64,000 bases of DNA from Bacillota bacterium (GTDB taxonomy: Bacteria; Bacillota; Clostridia; Acetivibrionales; DTU013), in the NCBI GenBank assembly GCA_023411575.1, contig JAEYOP010000009.1:1-64000 (forward strand), read 5' to 3'. Both the position numbers and the translations under genes were made by a program. This document shows positions 52,755-62,382 of the stretch, one piece after another. The notes under the pieces are model-generated. The model saw nothing but the letters and a program-made list of their open reading frames with translations. It did no database searches and was not told where the DNA came from. Positions within the stretch are counted from its first letter, which is position 1, and each line of letters begins with the position of its first letter.

Positions 52755-55210
52755 TGTATGGTAGATTTACGGAAAAAGCCGAAAAGGCGGTGACCCTGTC
52801 GCAGGAATGCGCAATGCAGCTTGGCCACAGCTATGTGGGAACGGAGCATTTGCTGCTGGGCCTTGCGAGGGAAAGCACGGGGATTGCGGCAAGGGTGCTC
52901 CAGGGACAGGGGGTTACCGAGGAAAAGATTCTGAAGGAAATCGAAGAGCTGATCGGCGCCGGCGACAATGAAGGAAAACAGCCCGTCGATTTCACGCCCC
53001 GGACCAAAAGGGTGCTGGAAATCAGCCTGGTGGAGTCCAGAAGGCTGGGCCACAACTATATCGGCACGGAGCATTTGCTCCTGGGCATCATGCGGGAAGG
53101 CGAAAGCGTGGCGGTCCGGATTCTCATCGATCTGGGCGTGGACCCGCAAAAGCTGCTGAACGACATCTTGAAAATGCTCAGCGAGGAAACGCCGGGAGCC
53201 GCGGGAGAGCCGAAAAGCACGTCGGGCTATTCCAATACGCCGACGTTGAACCAGTTCGGCAGGGATTTGACGGAAATGGCCAGGGAGGCCAAATTCGATC
53301 CGATTGTCGGGCGGGACAAGGAAATCGAACGGGTCATCCAGATCCTGAGCAGGAGAACGAAGAACAACCCCTGCCTCATCGGGGAGCCCGGCGTCGGCAA
53401 GACGGCCATTGCGGAGGGACTTGCCCAGAAGATCGTGGAAGGCAATATTCCCGAGCTGCTGAAGGACAAAAGGGTCGTGACCCTGGACCTGTCCTCCATG
53501 GTTGCCGGAGCCAAGTACCGCGGAGAGTTCGAGGAGAGACTGAAAAAGGCAATGGATGAGATCCGCAAGGCGGGCAATATCATCCTTTTCATTGACGAAA
53601 TGCATACGATCATCGGGGCGGGGGCCGCGGAGGGCGCCATCGACGCCTCCAACATCCTCAAGCCGTCCCTGGCCAGGGGCGAAATACAGGTGATCGGCGC
53701 CACCACCATCAACGAATACCGCAAGCACGTGGAAAAGGACGCGGCGCTGGAACGCCGGTTCCAGCCCATTACGGTGGGGGAACCGTCGAAAGAGGAAGCC
53801 GTTGAGATCCTGAGAGGGATCCGCGACAAATATGAGGCCCACCACCGGGTCAAGATCACCGACGGCGCTTTGGAAGCGGCAGTCAAGCTTTCCGACCGCT
53901 ATATTTCGGACCGGTATCTGCCCGACAAGGCCATTGACCTGATTGACGAAGCGGCTTCCAAGGTCCGGCTCAAGGCCTTTACCGCCCCGCCGGACGTCAA
54001 GAAGCTGGAGGAACAGATCGAAAAGCTGGGCAAGGAAAAGGAAGACGCCATCCGGTCCCAGGAATTCGAGAAGGCGGCGGGAATCCGCGACCAGGAGCAC
54101 CGGCTGAAGGCGGAGTATGATAAGATCAAGGGCGACTGGTACCAGAAAAACCAGACGAGGACGGACACCGTCACGGAAGAGGAGATCGCCGATATCGTGG
54201 CAAGCTGGACCGGGATTCCGGTGAAGCGCCTTGCGGAGGAGGAATCGGAACGGCTGATGAAGATGGAGGAAGTGCTCCATCAGCGGGTGATCGGCCAGGA
54301 CGAGGCCGTAAAGGCCGTCTCCAAGGCGATCCGCAGGGGCAGGGTGGGACTGAAGGACCCCAAGCGGCCCATCGGCTCGTTTATCTTCCTCGGGCCTACC
54401 GGCGTCGGGAAGACCGAGCTGAGCAAGGCGCTGGCGGAAGCCCTGTTTGGAAATGAAAATTCCATGATCCGCATCGACATGTCGGAGTACATGGAGAAAT
54501 TCGCCGTATCCAGGCTGGTCGGGTCGCCTCCGGGCTACGTCGGCTACGAAGAGGGCGGACAGCTCACGGAGAAGGTCCGGCGGAAGCCCTATTCGGTGCT
54601 CCTGTTTGATGAAATCGAGAAAGCCCACCCGGATGTGTTCAACATCCTGCTGCAGATCCTGGAAGACGGGCGACTGACGGATTCCCAGGGCAGGGTGGTG
54701 GACTTCCGGAATACGGTGATCATCATGACCTCCAACGTGGGCGGCAGGATGATTACGGAGCCGAAGCGGCTTGGGTTCGTGGTGGCCGACGACCGGGCGA
54801 AAAACTATGAAGACATGAAGAACAACGTCATGGGCGAGCTGAAGAAAACCTTCCGGCCGGAATTCCTGAACCGGGTGGACGAAGTGATCGTGTTCCATCC
54901 CCTGGACGAGGAAAACATCAAGAGCATCGTCGGCATCATGCTGGAGGTGCTGGCCAAAAGGCTGGCGCAGAATTCGATCACCATCGAGGTCGAGGACGAA
55001 GTCAAGGGCTTCCTTGCAAAGAAGGGCTTTGATCCGGTGTTCGGCGCAAGGCCCTTGAGAAGGTCGATCCAGAGCATGATCGAGGACAAGATGGCCGAAG
55101 CGCTGCTGGACGGTACGGTGAAGCAGGGCGATACCGTGAAGGTGGGGCTTGCGGAGGACAAAATCGAGTTTGAGGTGAACAAAATCGGGCTTGAGGCGAA
55201 CAAGACCTGA
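52754..55210 (+). CDS. clpC: ATP-dependent Clp protease ATP-binding subunit ClpC
   Basis: 818 residues. Double Clp_N repeat about 1-145 (GHSYVGTEHLLLGL and GHNYIGTEHLLLGI), AAA1 with Walker A GEPGVGKT at 210-217, a UVR-containing middle domain about 410-470 (EFEKAAGIRDQEHRLK), AAA2 with Walker A GPTGVGKT at 547-554, and a C-terminal ClpB_D2 domain. It unfolds arginine-phosphorylated proteins for ClpP. Complete length for ClpC. Last gene of the ctsR operon, with a terminator at 55234. Confidence 0.97.
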   Translation: MYGRFTEKAEKAVTLSQECAMQLGHSYVGTEHLLLGLARESTGIAARVLQGQGVTEEKILKEIEELIGAGDNEGKQPVDFTPRTKRVLEISLVESRRLGHNYIGTEHLLLGIMREGESVAVRILIDLGVDPQKLLNDILKMLSEETPGAAGEPKSTSGYSNTPTLNQFGRDLTEMAREAKFDPIVGRDKEIERVIQILSRRTKNNPCLIGEPGVGKTAIAEGLAQKIVEGNIPELLKDKRVVTLDLSSMVAGAKYRGEFEERLKKAMDEIRKAGNIILFIDEMHTIIGAGAAEGAIDASNILKPSLARGEIQVIGATTINEYRKHVEKDAALERRFQPITVGEPSKEEAVEILRGIRDKYEAHHRVKITDGALEAAVKLSDRYISDRYLPDKAIDLIDEAASKVRLKAFTAPPDVKKLEEQIEKLGKEKEDAIRSQEFEKAAGIRDQEHRLKAEYDKIKGDWYQKNQTRTDTVTEEEIADIVASWTGIPVKRLAEEESERLMKMEEVLHQRVIGQDEAVKAVSKAIRRGRVGLKDPKRPIGSFIFLGPTGVGKTELSKALAEALFGNENSMIRIDMSEYMEKFAVSRLVGSPPGYVGYEEGGQLTEKVRRKPYSVLLFDEIEKAHPDVFNILLQILEDGRLTDSQGRVVDFRNTVIIMTSNVGGRMITEPKRLGFVVADDRAKNYEDMKNNVMGELKKTFRPEFLNRVDEVIVFHPLDEENIKSIVGIMLEVLAKRLAQNSITIEVEDEVKGFLAKKGFDPVFGARPLRRSIQSMIEDKMAEALLDGTVKQGDTVKVGLAEDKIEFEVNKIGLEANKT

Positions 55211-55233
55211 CAAAGACATCTCAAGATAAGAAG

Positions 55234-55280
55234 AGGGGTTTCCTGGAACAGACAAAGGGTTTCAGGGGCCCCCTTTTTTT
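55234..55280 (+). terminator. Terminator of the ctsR operon
   Basis: Outer AGGGG/CCCCT and inner CCTG/CAGG pairs followed by a run of seven T. Confidence 0.7.
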
Positions 55281-55367
55281 GTAAAGGAGCGGGGAAAACA
55301 ACCCGGAACAACACAAAATTTCAGTAAAAGGTAAAAATAATTGAATACTATGGGACCAGGTTGCCGG

Positions 55368-55373
55368 TATAAT
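55368..55373 (+). promoter_or_regulatory. Possible -10 of the third sugar importer
   Basis: TATAAT 76 bases upstream of the binding-protein start; TTGAAT at 55341-55346 is 21 bases away, too far for a normal -35, as expected for an activator-dependent promoter. Confidence 0.45.
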
Positions 55374-55449
55374 TAAAGCTGTAATTACAAAAAGGGCCCT
55401 GTGACGTCATTCGTGCCATGAATTGCTAAATTTGTGAGGAGGTAATACA

Positions 55450-56814
55450 GTGAGAAAAATTACCGTATTGTTACTGGCTATTGTATTTTTGGTATCGTTC
55501 GCCCTGTCGGGATGCGGAGCGGCAAAAACGGAAGCGCCGGCTGCACAGGATGGCGCCGCAGCCCAGTCCGACGGTCAGGCGGCCGTCGAAAAAGAGGTTT
55601 CCACCACAAAGCCGGCCGAACCGGTGGAACTGTCCTTCTGGACCTTCCAGGAGCTGCACAAGGGCTTCTGGGACGATGCCGTAGCGGCATGGAACACGGC
55701 GCATCCGGACAGACCGGTCACATTGAAAACGGACGTATACCCGTACGATGAGCAGCACAATAAGCTCCTGATCGCTTTGCAATCCGGAACGGGCGCTCCC
55801 GACATAGCCGATATCGAGCTGGGCAAATTCGCCAACTTCCTGAAGGGCACTCCTGCCCTGGTACCCCTGAACAGCATAGTAGACCCCGTTAAGGACCAGC
55901 TGATCATGGGCAGAATGGACAACTACGCGAAAGACGGCAAATATTACGGCGCGGACTATCATGTCGGCGCGGAGGTCATGTACTACAACAAGGAAATCCT
56001 CGACAAGGCCGGCGTGAACGCGGACAACATCAAAACGTGGGATGACTACCTGGCGGCCGGCAAAACGGTTCTGGCGGCTACGGGAAAGCCGATGGCAACG
56101 GTTGAGGTCACCGAGCACTGGTCCTATTACCCCTTGATCAATATGCAGAATTCCGACATTTTCGATGCAAAAGGAAATGTCATCCTGGATAACGACACCA
56201 ATATCAAAACGCTCCAAATGCTGAAAGACGGGCTCTACAGGGATAAGATCTTTGTTGCCGCGCCCGGAGGCTTCCACCACTCCGAAGAGTACTGGGCATG
56301 GATGAACAAGGGAAATGCGGCCTCCATCTGGATGCCCCTGTGGTACATGGGCAGATTTACGCAGTACATGCCTGATCTCAAGGGCAAAATGATCATCCGC
56401 CCGATGCCTGTTTTCCCGGACGGAAAGAAATCCGCGGGAGAAGGCGGAACGGGAACGGTTATCACAAACCAGTGCAAGGTCCAGGACCTCGCCCTGCAGC
56501 TCATGGCCGAGGCCAAGCTTTCGAAGGAAGGCAGCATAAAGACCTGGACAATCCTTGGCTTTGACCCGATCCGGGCGGACGCCTGGTCGGATCCGGCAAT
56601 GTCCGCTTCAAACCAGTATACGGATTACTTCGGTTCGGACGTGTTCAGCACGCTCCAGTCCATCGTCGGCGATATCGGCGGATTGAACCTCACCGAGAAA
56701 TATCCGGCGGCCATTACCTTGCTGCAAAAGAATGTCATGTTCAAGGCTTTGAAGGAACAGAGCCAGACTCCGGAAGAAGCATTGAAAGCCGCAGCAGAAG
56801 AACTTCGTAAATAA
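55450..56814 (+). CDS. Carbohydrate ABC transporter substrate-binding lipoprotein (AraN-like)
   Basis: 454 residues; AGGAGG precedes the start, which lies 15 bases downstream of it (GTGAG or the first Met at 55450). Lipobox LSGC (Cys about 22) is followed by an Ala/Glu linker. The core begins at about 58 (VELSFWTFQELHKGFW) and contains PDIADIELGKFANF and VMYYNKEILDKAGV. It resembles binding proteins of arabino-oligosaccharide (AraN) and related importers, but ligand identity is not certain. A strong stem-loop separates it from the permease genes. Confidence 0.92.
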   Translation: MRKITVLLLAIVFLVSFALSGCGAAKTEAPAAQDGAAAQSDGQAAVEKEVSTTKPAEPVELSFWTFQELHKGFWDDAVAAWNTAHPDRPVTLKTDVYPYDEQHNKLLIALQSGTGAPDIADIELGKFANFLKGTPALVPLNSIVDPVKDQLIMGRMDNYAKDGKYYGADYHVGAEVMYYNKEILDKAGVNADNIKTWDDYLAAGKTVLAATGKPMATVEVTEHWSYYPLINMQNSDIFDAKGNVILDNDTNIKTLQMLKDGLYRDKIFVAAPGGFHHSEEYWAWMNKGNAASIWMPLWYMGRFTQYMPDLKGKMIIRPMPVFPDGKKSAGEGGTGTVITNQCKVQDLALQLMAEAKLSKEGSIKTWTILGFDPIRADAWSDPAMSASNQYTDYFGSDVFSTLQSIVGDIGGLNLTEKYPAAITLLQKNVMFKALKEQSQTPEEALKAAAEELRK

Positions 56815-56830
56815 TCCCGCACAAGGACAT

Positions 56831-56912
56831 AAGTTGAACCAGGCTTCGGCCGGCCCGTTTGCATCCGGTTTTCCGGCAGTCTCGCGAATGGGCGCAAGGC
56901 CTGGTTCAACTT
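56831..56912 (+). promoter_or_regulatory. Large stem-loop between binding-protein and permease genes
   Basis: Perfect 14-bp arms AAGTTGAACCAGGC (56831-56844) and GCCTGGTTCAACTT (56899-56912) enclose a GC-rich loop of 54 bases. No T-tract follows. It is well placed to stabilise the upstream mRNA or limit transcription of the permeases. Confidence 0.75.
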
Positions 56913-56943
56913 ACCGATCTTTTGCTTCAAAGGAGGAACCGGA

Positions 56944-57888
56944 ATGTCTGTAGAGGTTGCAGAAAAGCCTGCCCTGAAAAAACAGGCGGGCAAGCGGAGG
57001 AATATCCTCAATTCCACCAGCTTCGTACCCTATGTTTTTGTTTTGCCCTTTATCGTCTCATTTTTACTCTTTTTTCTTTACCCGATCGCATCCACCGTCC
57101 TGATGAGCTTCCAGGAAATCCTCGGGCCTTTTGACGTAAAATTCATCGGACTGGAGAATTATCAAAAGCTCTTTAACGAACACTTTTTCAACGCCCTGTT
57201 CGTCACGACCCGATATACGTTCTGGACCATTCTGGTCCTGATCCCGCTGCCCATCCTGCTGGCCGTATTTCTGAACAACAAGCAGCTGAAGAGCAGCAAT
57301 TTCTTCCGGTCCGCGTTTTTCATACCGGCTTTGACCTCGGTCATCGTCGCGGGATTGTTTTTCCGGCTGGCCTTCGGCGAGCAGGAAACCACCCTTGTCA
57401 ATTACGTGCTGGGCAAGCTGTTCGGCATTTCGCCCGTAGTGTGGCTGCAGGGGAAGCATACGGCCATGTTTGCCATGGTGCTGCTGTGTACCTGGAGATG
57501 GCTGGGGGTAAATATCATCTATTTCCTGTCGGGCATGCAGAACATCCCGCCCGAACTGTATGAATCCTCGTCCATCGACGGCGCAAACGCGTTCCAGAAG
57601 TTCAAAAGCATTACCGTACCGTGCCTCAAGCCGGTTATCATCTACGTGCTCACCATCAGCATCTACGGAGGATATTCCATGTTCGCAGAGTCTTTTGCGA
57701 TCTTTTCCGGACCGCGGTCCCCGGGAGAGATTGGTATGACGCTTGTCAATTACATCTATCAGGAGGGCTTCAACCAGAACAACCTGGGCTTCGGTTCGAC
57801 GGTCGGCATCACCCTTCTCCTGATTGTGATGATCATCAATATCATTCAGCTGTCGCTTATGGGCTTTTTCAGACGGGAGGGGGATTGA
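56944..57888 (+). CDS. Carbohydrate ABC transporter permease (AraP/UgpA type)
   Basis: 314 residues; AGGAGGAACCGGA precedes the ATG. About six membrane segments, the first FVLPFIVSFLLFFLYPIAST (about 33-52). EAA loop ELYESSSIDGANAFQKF (about 200-216). Pairs with the next permease, whose start is two bases after its stop. No ATPase in the locus. Confidence 0.93.
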   Translation: MSVEVAEKPALKKQAGKRRNILNSTSFVPYVFVLPFIVSFLLFFLYPIASTVLMSFQEILGPFDVKFIGLENYQKLFNEHFFNALFVTTRYTFWTILVLIPLPILLAVFLNNKQLKSSNFFRSAFFIPALTSVIVAGLFFRLAFGEQETTLVNYVLGKLFGISPVVWLQGKHTAMFAMVLLCTWRWLGVNIIYFLSGMQNIPPELYESSSIDGANAFQKFKSITVPCLKPVIIYVLTISIYGGYSMFAESFAIFSGPRSPGEIGMTLVNYIYQEGFNQNNLGFGSTVGITLLLIVMIINIIQLSLMGFFRREGD

Positions 57889-57890
57889 AC

Positions 57891-58739
57891 ATGAATATGG
57901 AAAGGGTCCGGGCCGTTCTGGCTCGTGTGTCGATCCGGGTGATTCTGGCGTGCTGCGCCGTATTCTGCCTCGCGCCGTTCTTTTTCCTGCTGGCATCCTC
58001 CTTCAAGCCGGGCAAGGAGATGATTGTGAACGGGATATCCCTGAACCTGCAGTTTGAACTGATGAATTTCAAAAACTACGGTCTTCTCGTAACGGACCGG
58101 GAAGGCATATATCTCTACTGGTTCAGAAACAGCCTGCTGATCGCGGCCATCTATACCTCGATATCGCTGTTCCTGACTTCGTTTGTCGGCTATGGGCTGG
58201 CGGTCTATAAGTTTCGGGGGCGGAACCTCATATTCACCGTCGTGCTCATGGTGATGATGGTGCCGGTAGAAATATTGATTTTGCCGCTTTACCGGCTTTC
58301 GATCCTGTTCAAACTGATCGATACCTACTGGGGCGCCATCCTGCCCTTCGTGGTCTCCCCCTTTGCCATCTTCTTTTTCCGGCAATATGCGTCCGGGCTG
58401 CCCCGGGATTTCCTCGACGCGGGAAGAATAGACGGCTGCACGGAATTCGGCATCTATTTCCGGATCATGATGCCGCTGATGAAGCCGGCATTCGGCGCCA
58501 TGACCATCCTGCAGGCGATGTCCAGTTGGAACGGCTTTGTCTGGCCCCTCATCGTCCTGCGGTCGGACAAAATGCTCACGCTTCCGATCGGGCTCCAGTC
58601 CTTGATCACTCCTTACGGAAACAACTACGACCGCCTCCTTTCCGGTGCGGTTATGTCGATCATTCCGATCATCATCGTATTCCTCTTCAACCAGAAGGCC
58701 TTTATTTCCGGCATGACGGTAGGCGGAGTCAAGGGGTGA
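57891..58739 (+). CDS. Carbohydrate ABC transporter permease (AraQ/UgpE type)
   Basis: 282 residues from ATG 57891, eight bases after GGGAGGGGGA; the frame is open much further upstream but overlaps the previous gene. About six membrane segments and an EAA loop (FLDAGRIDGCTEFGIYF, about 182-198). The C-terminus ISGMTVGGVKG is typical. It completes the importer with the genes at 55450 and 56944. Confidence 0.93.
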   Translation: MNMERVRAVLARVSIRVILACCAVFCLAPFFFLLASSFKPGKEMIVNGISLNLQFELMNFKNYGLLVTDREGIYLYWFRNSLLIAAIYTSISLFLTSFVGYGLAVYKFRGRNLIFTVVLMVMMVPVEILILPLYRLSILFKLIDTYWGAILPFVVSPFAIFFFRQYASGLPRDFLDAGRIDGCTEFGIYFRIMMPLMKPAFGAMTILQAMSSWNGFVWPLIVLRSDKMLTLPIGLQSLITPYGNNYDRLLSGAVMSIIPIIIVFLFNQKAFISGMTVGGVKG

Positions 58740-58758
58740 AATCGAGGGCGGCTTGTGT

Positions 58759-58764
58759 TATAAT
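58759..58764 (+). promoter_or_regulatory. Possible -10 of the yesM/yesN pair
   Basis: TATAAT 27 bases before the kinase start; no good -35 is evident. Confidence 0.35.
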
Positions 58765-58791
58765 TGGGGAAAACGGGCCTGTGGGGTAGAT

Positions 58792-60693
58792 ATGGATAAG
58801 TCTGTATTCAAGGCTGCAAGACAACGGATCGGAAGCATCCTGCACAAAATTTCCAGAGCGGCTGCATGGTTCAGGAACATTAAAATACAGGTCCGGCTTA
58901 TCCTCCTATTTATCATCCTGTCCGTCCTTCCCCTGCTGATCTCCGGGATCGACTCCTACAACAAATCCAGCGATGCGATCAAAACCAAGATCAGCACCTA
59001 CTCCGTCCAGGTCATGAGCCAGATCAGCGAGAATATCGGAAGAGAGCTCGCACGGCTGGAGAACGACAGTATTGAAATCGGGTTTTCGAATAATGTGCAG
59101 TATGTCCTGCAGAATTATGACCGCTTGACGGAATGGGACGTCCTGGATATTGAGAACCGGATGAAGGAGGATCTGGTCAAAAAATTCTCCTTCCTGCACG
59201 ATGTATCGGACGTCCTCCTGTACACAAACAATCAGGATATGATTATCGCCTATGGGGACAAGGGGTTCAAGCTCAAGCTGAAAAAGGAGTTCCTGGCCCC
59301 CTACCTGGAGGCCATCGAAAAAAATGCCGGGGCGCCTGTCTGGGCCGCGATCAATACGGATTCGGAGGAGAGCCTGGTCAAATTTGCCACCAGCGCGGAG
59401 CAGCTCAGCAAAAGCAACGGCATCCTGCTGGGCAGGGCGGTAAAATCCCTGGATACCGGTGAAATCATCGGAGCTCTCCTTATCCGGACCAACGAAAGAT
59501 ATTTTCTGAATGTGTATGCCAATACGGACATCGGCACAGGGGCGGACATTTTCCTGCTGGACTCGGAGGGGATCGTGGTATCCAGCAGGAATCCGGAAAT
59601 CCGGATCACGGAGCCCTACCGGGAAAAGCAGCTGATAAGCGGGATCAGGAGCAAGCAAAAAGGCGAGGGAGGTCCGGAAAAACGGGGGAATGTGTTCCAC
59701 CTGCAAATGGCCGGAATGGACCATCTGGTGGCCTATGCGCCGGTTGACAAGGCCCGGTGGTACGTGGTCGGAACGATCCCCTTTTCCTATCTGAATTCCG
59801 AGCCGGACAAAATCAAGAGCAACAGCATTATCGTGGGAATCATCTGCTTTTTCGGGTCCGTCCTGCTCTCCGCCATCTTTTCCATGAGCATTTCCAGGCC
59901 CCTCAAAAAGCTGGTCAGGGCCATGAACGAGGCGAAACGGGGAAATTTGTCCGTCTCCGTGACGGATGACGGCAAGGATGAAATCGGGGAGGTTGCAAAC
60001 CATTTCAACAGCATGGTAACGGAAATTAAAAACCTCCTGGCCAATGTGGAAAACAAGGAAAAGCAGAAAAGAAACGCGGAGCTCAGAGCCCTCCAGGCCC
60101 AGATCAATCCGCATTTTCTGTCGAACACCCTGAATACGGCGAAATGGCTGGCGGGGATTCAAAAGGCGGAAAACGTGGAAAGCATCCTCACCTCCATGAT
60201 CAATCTGCTTCGGGTGAGCATCGGCAAGGGGAACGATTTTATCACCATCCGCGAGGAAATGGAGTATATCCGCGACTATATCAACATCCAGGAATACAGG
60301 TACTACAACAAGTTCAAGGTGAATTACGAAGTGGAGGAGGAAATCCTGGAGTATAAAATCCCCAGGTTCCTCCTGCAGCCGGTTGTGGAAAATTCCATCA
60401 TCCACGGCATCGAGCCCATGGAGGGCCAGGGCCTGGTTATTGTAAAGGGCTTTGTCTACAAGGAGGACCTCAAGATTACCGTAACGGACAATGGGGTCGG
60501 CATACCGGAGGAGAAGATCCGGGCGATCCTGGAAAGCGGCTCGGGTCAAAGCAGGTCCCGGTTCAGCGGGATAGGCATAAGCAATGTGCAGGAAAGGATC
60601 GGCATGTATTTCGGAGAACAATACGGTCTTTACATAAAGAGCGTACTGAATTTATATACGACGATTGAACTGACGCTTCCGATTATCAGATAA
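58792..60693 (+). CDS. YesM-type sensor histidine kinase
   Basis: 633 residues; ATG 58792 follows GGGGTAGAT, the longer frame to 58753 having no better site. N-terminal membrane segment about 41-60, extracytoplasmic Cache-like sensor about 61-340, second segment about 343-365, HAMP about 366-420 (GNLSVSV, DEIGEVANHFN), His_kinase with His441 in QAQINPHFLSNTL, and HATPase with VVENSIIHGI and DNGVGI. Paired with the next gene; probably senses the sugar of the importer just upstream. Confidence 0.93.
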   Translation: MDKSVFKAARQRIGSILHKISRAAAWFRNIKIQVRLILLFIILSVLPLLISGIDSYNKSSDAIKTKISTYSVQVMSQISENIGRELARLENDSIEIGFSNNVQYVLQNYDRLTEWDVLDIENRMKEDLVKKFSFLHDVSDVLLYTNNQDMIIAYGDKGFKLKLKKEFLAPYLEAIEKNAGAPVWAAINTDSEESLVKFATSAEQLSKSNGILLGRAVKSLDTGEIIGALLIRTNERYFLNVYANTDIGTGADIFLLDSEGIVVSSRNPEIRITEPYREKQLISGIRSKQKGEGGPEKRGNVFHLQMAGMDHLVAYAPVDKARWYVVGTIPFSYLNSEPDKIKSNSIIVGIICFFGSVLLSAIFSMSISRPLKKLVRAMNEAKRGNLSVSVTDDGKDEIGEVANHFNSMVTEIKNLLANVENKEKQKRNAELRALQAQINPHFLSNTLNTAKWLAGIQKAENVESILTSMINLLRVSIGKGNDFITIREEMEYIRDYINIQEYRYYNKFKVNYEVEEEILEYKIPRFLLQPVVENSIIHGIEPMEGQGLVIVKGFVYKEDLKITVTDNGVGIPEEKIRAILESGSGQSRSRFSGIGISNVQERIGMYFGEQYGLYIKSVLNLYTTIELTLPIIR

Positions 60694-60707
60694 GGGGTAA
60701 ATGCCGC

Positions 60708-62339
60708 ATGTTGCTGAAAGTATTGATTGTGGATGATGACGCCGTAGCGCGGACCCATTTGAAGACGCTGATCGATTGGGAAAAAAACGGATATGTGGTG
60801 TGCGGGGAGGCCCAGAACGGGATGAACGCCATCCACCTGATCCGTGAAAGCCTGCCCGATATTGTGGTGACCGATATGAGCATGCCTGTCATGAACGGCG
60901 TGGCGCTGATCGAATACATTGCCGACAATCACCCGGCAATCAATACGATTGCGTTGAGCGGATACGATGATTTTGATTATGTCAGGCAGAGCATGAAATA
61001 CGGGGCCGTCGACTACCTGCTGAAATACCGGCTGAGCTCCGAAAGCCTGCTTGCTGTCCTGTCCGCCGCACGGGATTCCATATTGCGGGACAGAGACGCA
61101 GGCGCCCGGAAGCAGTTGATGCAGGAACGGCTGAGCGCGGGCAGCACCGCGTTGAAAAAGGATTTTATCCGCCGGCTCCTGTTCGACGATACGAAGGATA
61201 TTCCTTCGCTGCAGCAGGAGATCAACCTGCTGGGGCTGGAGCTCGACACGAGGAATCTGGCTGTCGTCGCCTTTGAAATCGACGATTACCAGATGCTCCA
61301 GGAAAAGTTCACCCGGAAGGAAATGGGGACGATCCTGTCCTCCATTGAGGATATGACCGTCCAGATTCTGAAGGATTCGGGCAAATCCGTGGCCTCCCAC
61401 ATCGACAAGGGGAAATTCGTCATCATTTTTTCCTTCGGAAGCATTCACAGCGACCTGTTTATCTACAATCAGATGCTGACCAGTGTGGACCGGATCAAAG
61501 TCAGCATCAAAAGGTACCTGAACATAACGGCAAGCTTCAGTGTGGGCAAGCTGCTGAACAATATAGCCGAGATCGGAAGGTATTACCAGGAAGCCGATCT
61601 CGCTCTCCGGGACAAATTTTACAAGGGCAAGGACAATATCCTGCGGGAGTCCTCCATCCAAAAGGCCGGGAAAAAGTTCACCAATCTCGACCTACAGGAT
61701 GAGAAGTGCATTTTGCATGCGCTGAAGGCGATGGACCGGAAAAAGCTTTCGGAGCATGTCGACAGGGTGTTCGAAAAGATGCTGGAAAACGAACCGGACT
61801 ACAAATCCACGCAGATGATCTGCGTAGAACTGATCAATATCCTGAACCGGGTCGCAAGGGAAATATCCATCGATATCGGGGAAATTTACACCGACGAGGA
61901 TATTCCATATGACGAAATGAAGAAATACGAGACGATTTCGGACGTCAAGCAATGGATACTCCATATTTATCTGAAGCTGATCGACCGGATCGAGTTGTTC
62001 CAGCTCCGGTCCGACTATTCCGACAATATCACCAAATCCATGGAATATATCCATAAGAACTTTAAAAGGAATATTTCCCTGAATGATGTTGCCGATTATA
62101 TCGGCGTCAACAGTTCGTATTTAAGCAGGACTTTCAAGGAAGAATGCGGAAAGGGCTTTGTCGAGTATCTCAATTTTGTCCGGGTAGAATATGTGAAACG
62201 GATGCTCGGGGACGGGCACGCCAGGCTGAAGGACACCGCCGTGGAGGCCGGCTTCAACAACTACACCTATTTTTTCAAGGTATTCAAAAGCCTTACGGGC
62301 ATGACCCCGGCGGAATACGAAAATTCCTGCCGGACGTGA
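60708..62339 (+). CDS. YesN-type response regulator with AraC DNA-binding domain
   Basis: 543 residues; start after GGGGTAAATGCCGC. Receiver about 1-120 with acidic cluster Asp9-Asp11, phospho-acceptor Asp56 (TDMSMP), and Lys in YLLKYR, where the usual Pro after Lys is replaced by Tyr. The central region is variable. The C-terminal AraC domain (about 440-540) has ISLNDVADYIGVNSSYL and AVEAGFNNYTYFFKVFK. It likely activates the 55450 importer. Its end overlaps a hairpin shared with the convergent mot operon. Confidence 0.93.
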   Translation: MLLKVLIVDDDAVARTHLKTLIDWEKNGYVVCGEAQNGMNAIHLIRESLPDIVVTDMSMPVMNGVALIEYIADNHPAINTIALSGYDDFDYVRQSMKYGAVDYLLKYRLSSESLLAVLSAARDSILRDRDAGARKQLMQERLSAGSTALKKDFIRRLLFDDTKDIPSLQQEINLLGLELDTRNLAVVAFEIDDYQMLQEKFTRKEMGTILSSIEDMTVQILKDSGKSVASHIDKGKFVIIFSFGSIHSDLFIYNQMLTSVDRIKVSIKRYLNITASFSVGKLLNNIAEIGRYYQEADLALRDKFYKGKDNILRESSIQKAGKKFTNLDLQDEKCILHALKAMDRKKLSEHVDRVFEKMLENEPDYKSTQMICVELINILNRVAREISIDIGEIYTDEDIPYDEMKKYETISDVKQWILHIYLKLIDRIELFQLRSDYSDNITKSMEYIHKNFKRNISLNDVADYIGVNSSYLSRTFKEECGKGFVEYLNFVRVEYVKRMLGDGHARLKDTAVEAGFNNYTYFFKVFKSLTGMTPAEYENSCRT

Positions 62340-62359
62340 TCTTACTGGTTCCGGCAGGA
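62325..62359. terminator. Hairpin between the yesN and motB convergent genes
   Basis: TCCTGCCGGA and TCCGGCAGGA form a perfect 10-bp stem around a 15-base loop. No T-tract on either side, so termination would be imperfect. Confidence 0.55.
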
Positions 62360-62382
62360 GCGTTCCGACAGAAACCATGACC

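Noticed and set aside
52640..55255. Very long minus-strand open frame opposite clpC
   Set aside because: It mirrors clpC codons (GC-rich genes often leave open antisense frames), has no ribosome site, and shows no recognisable domain.
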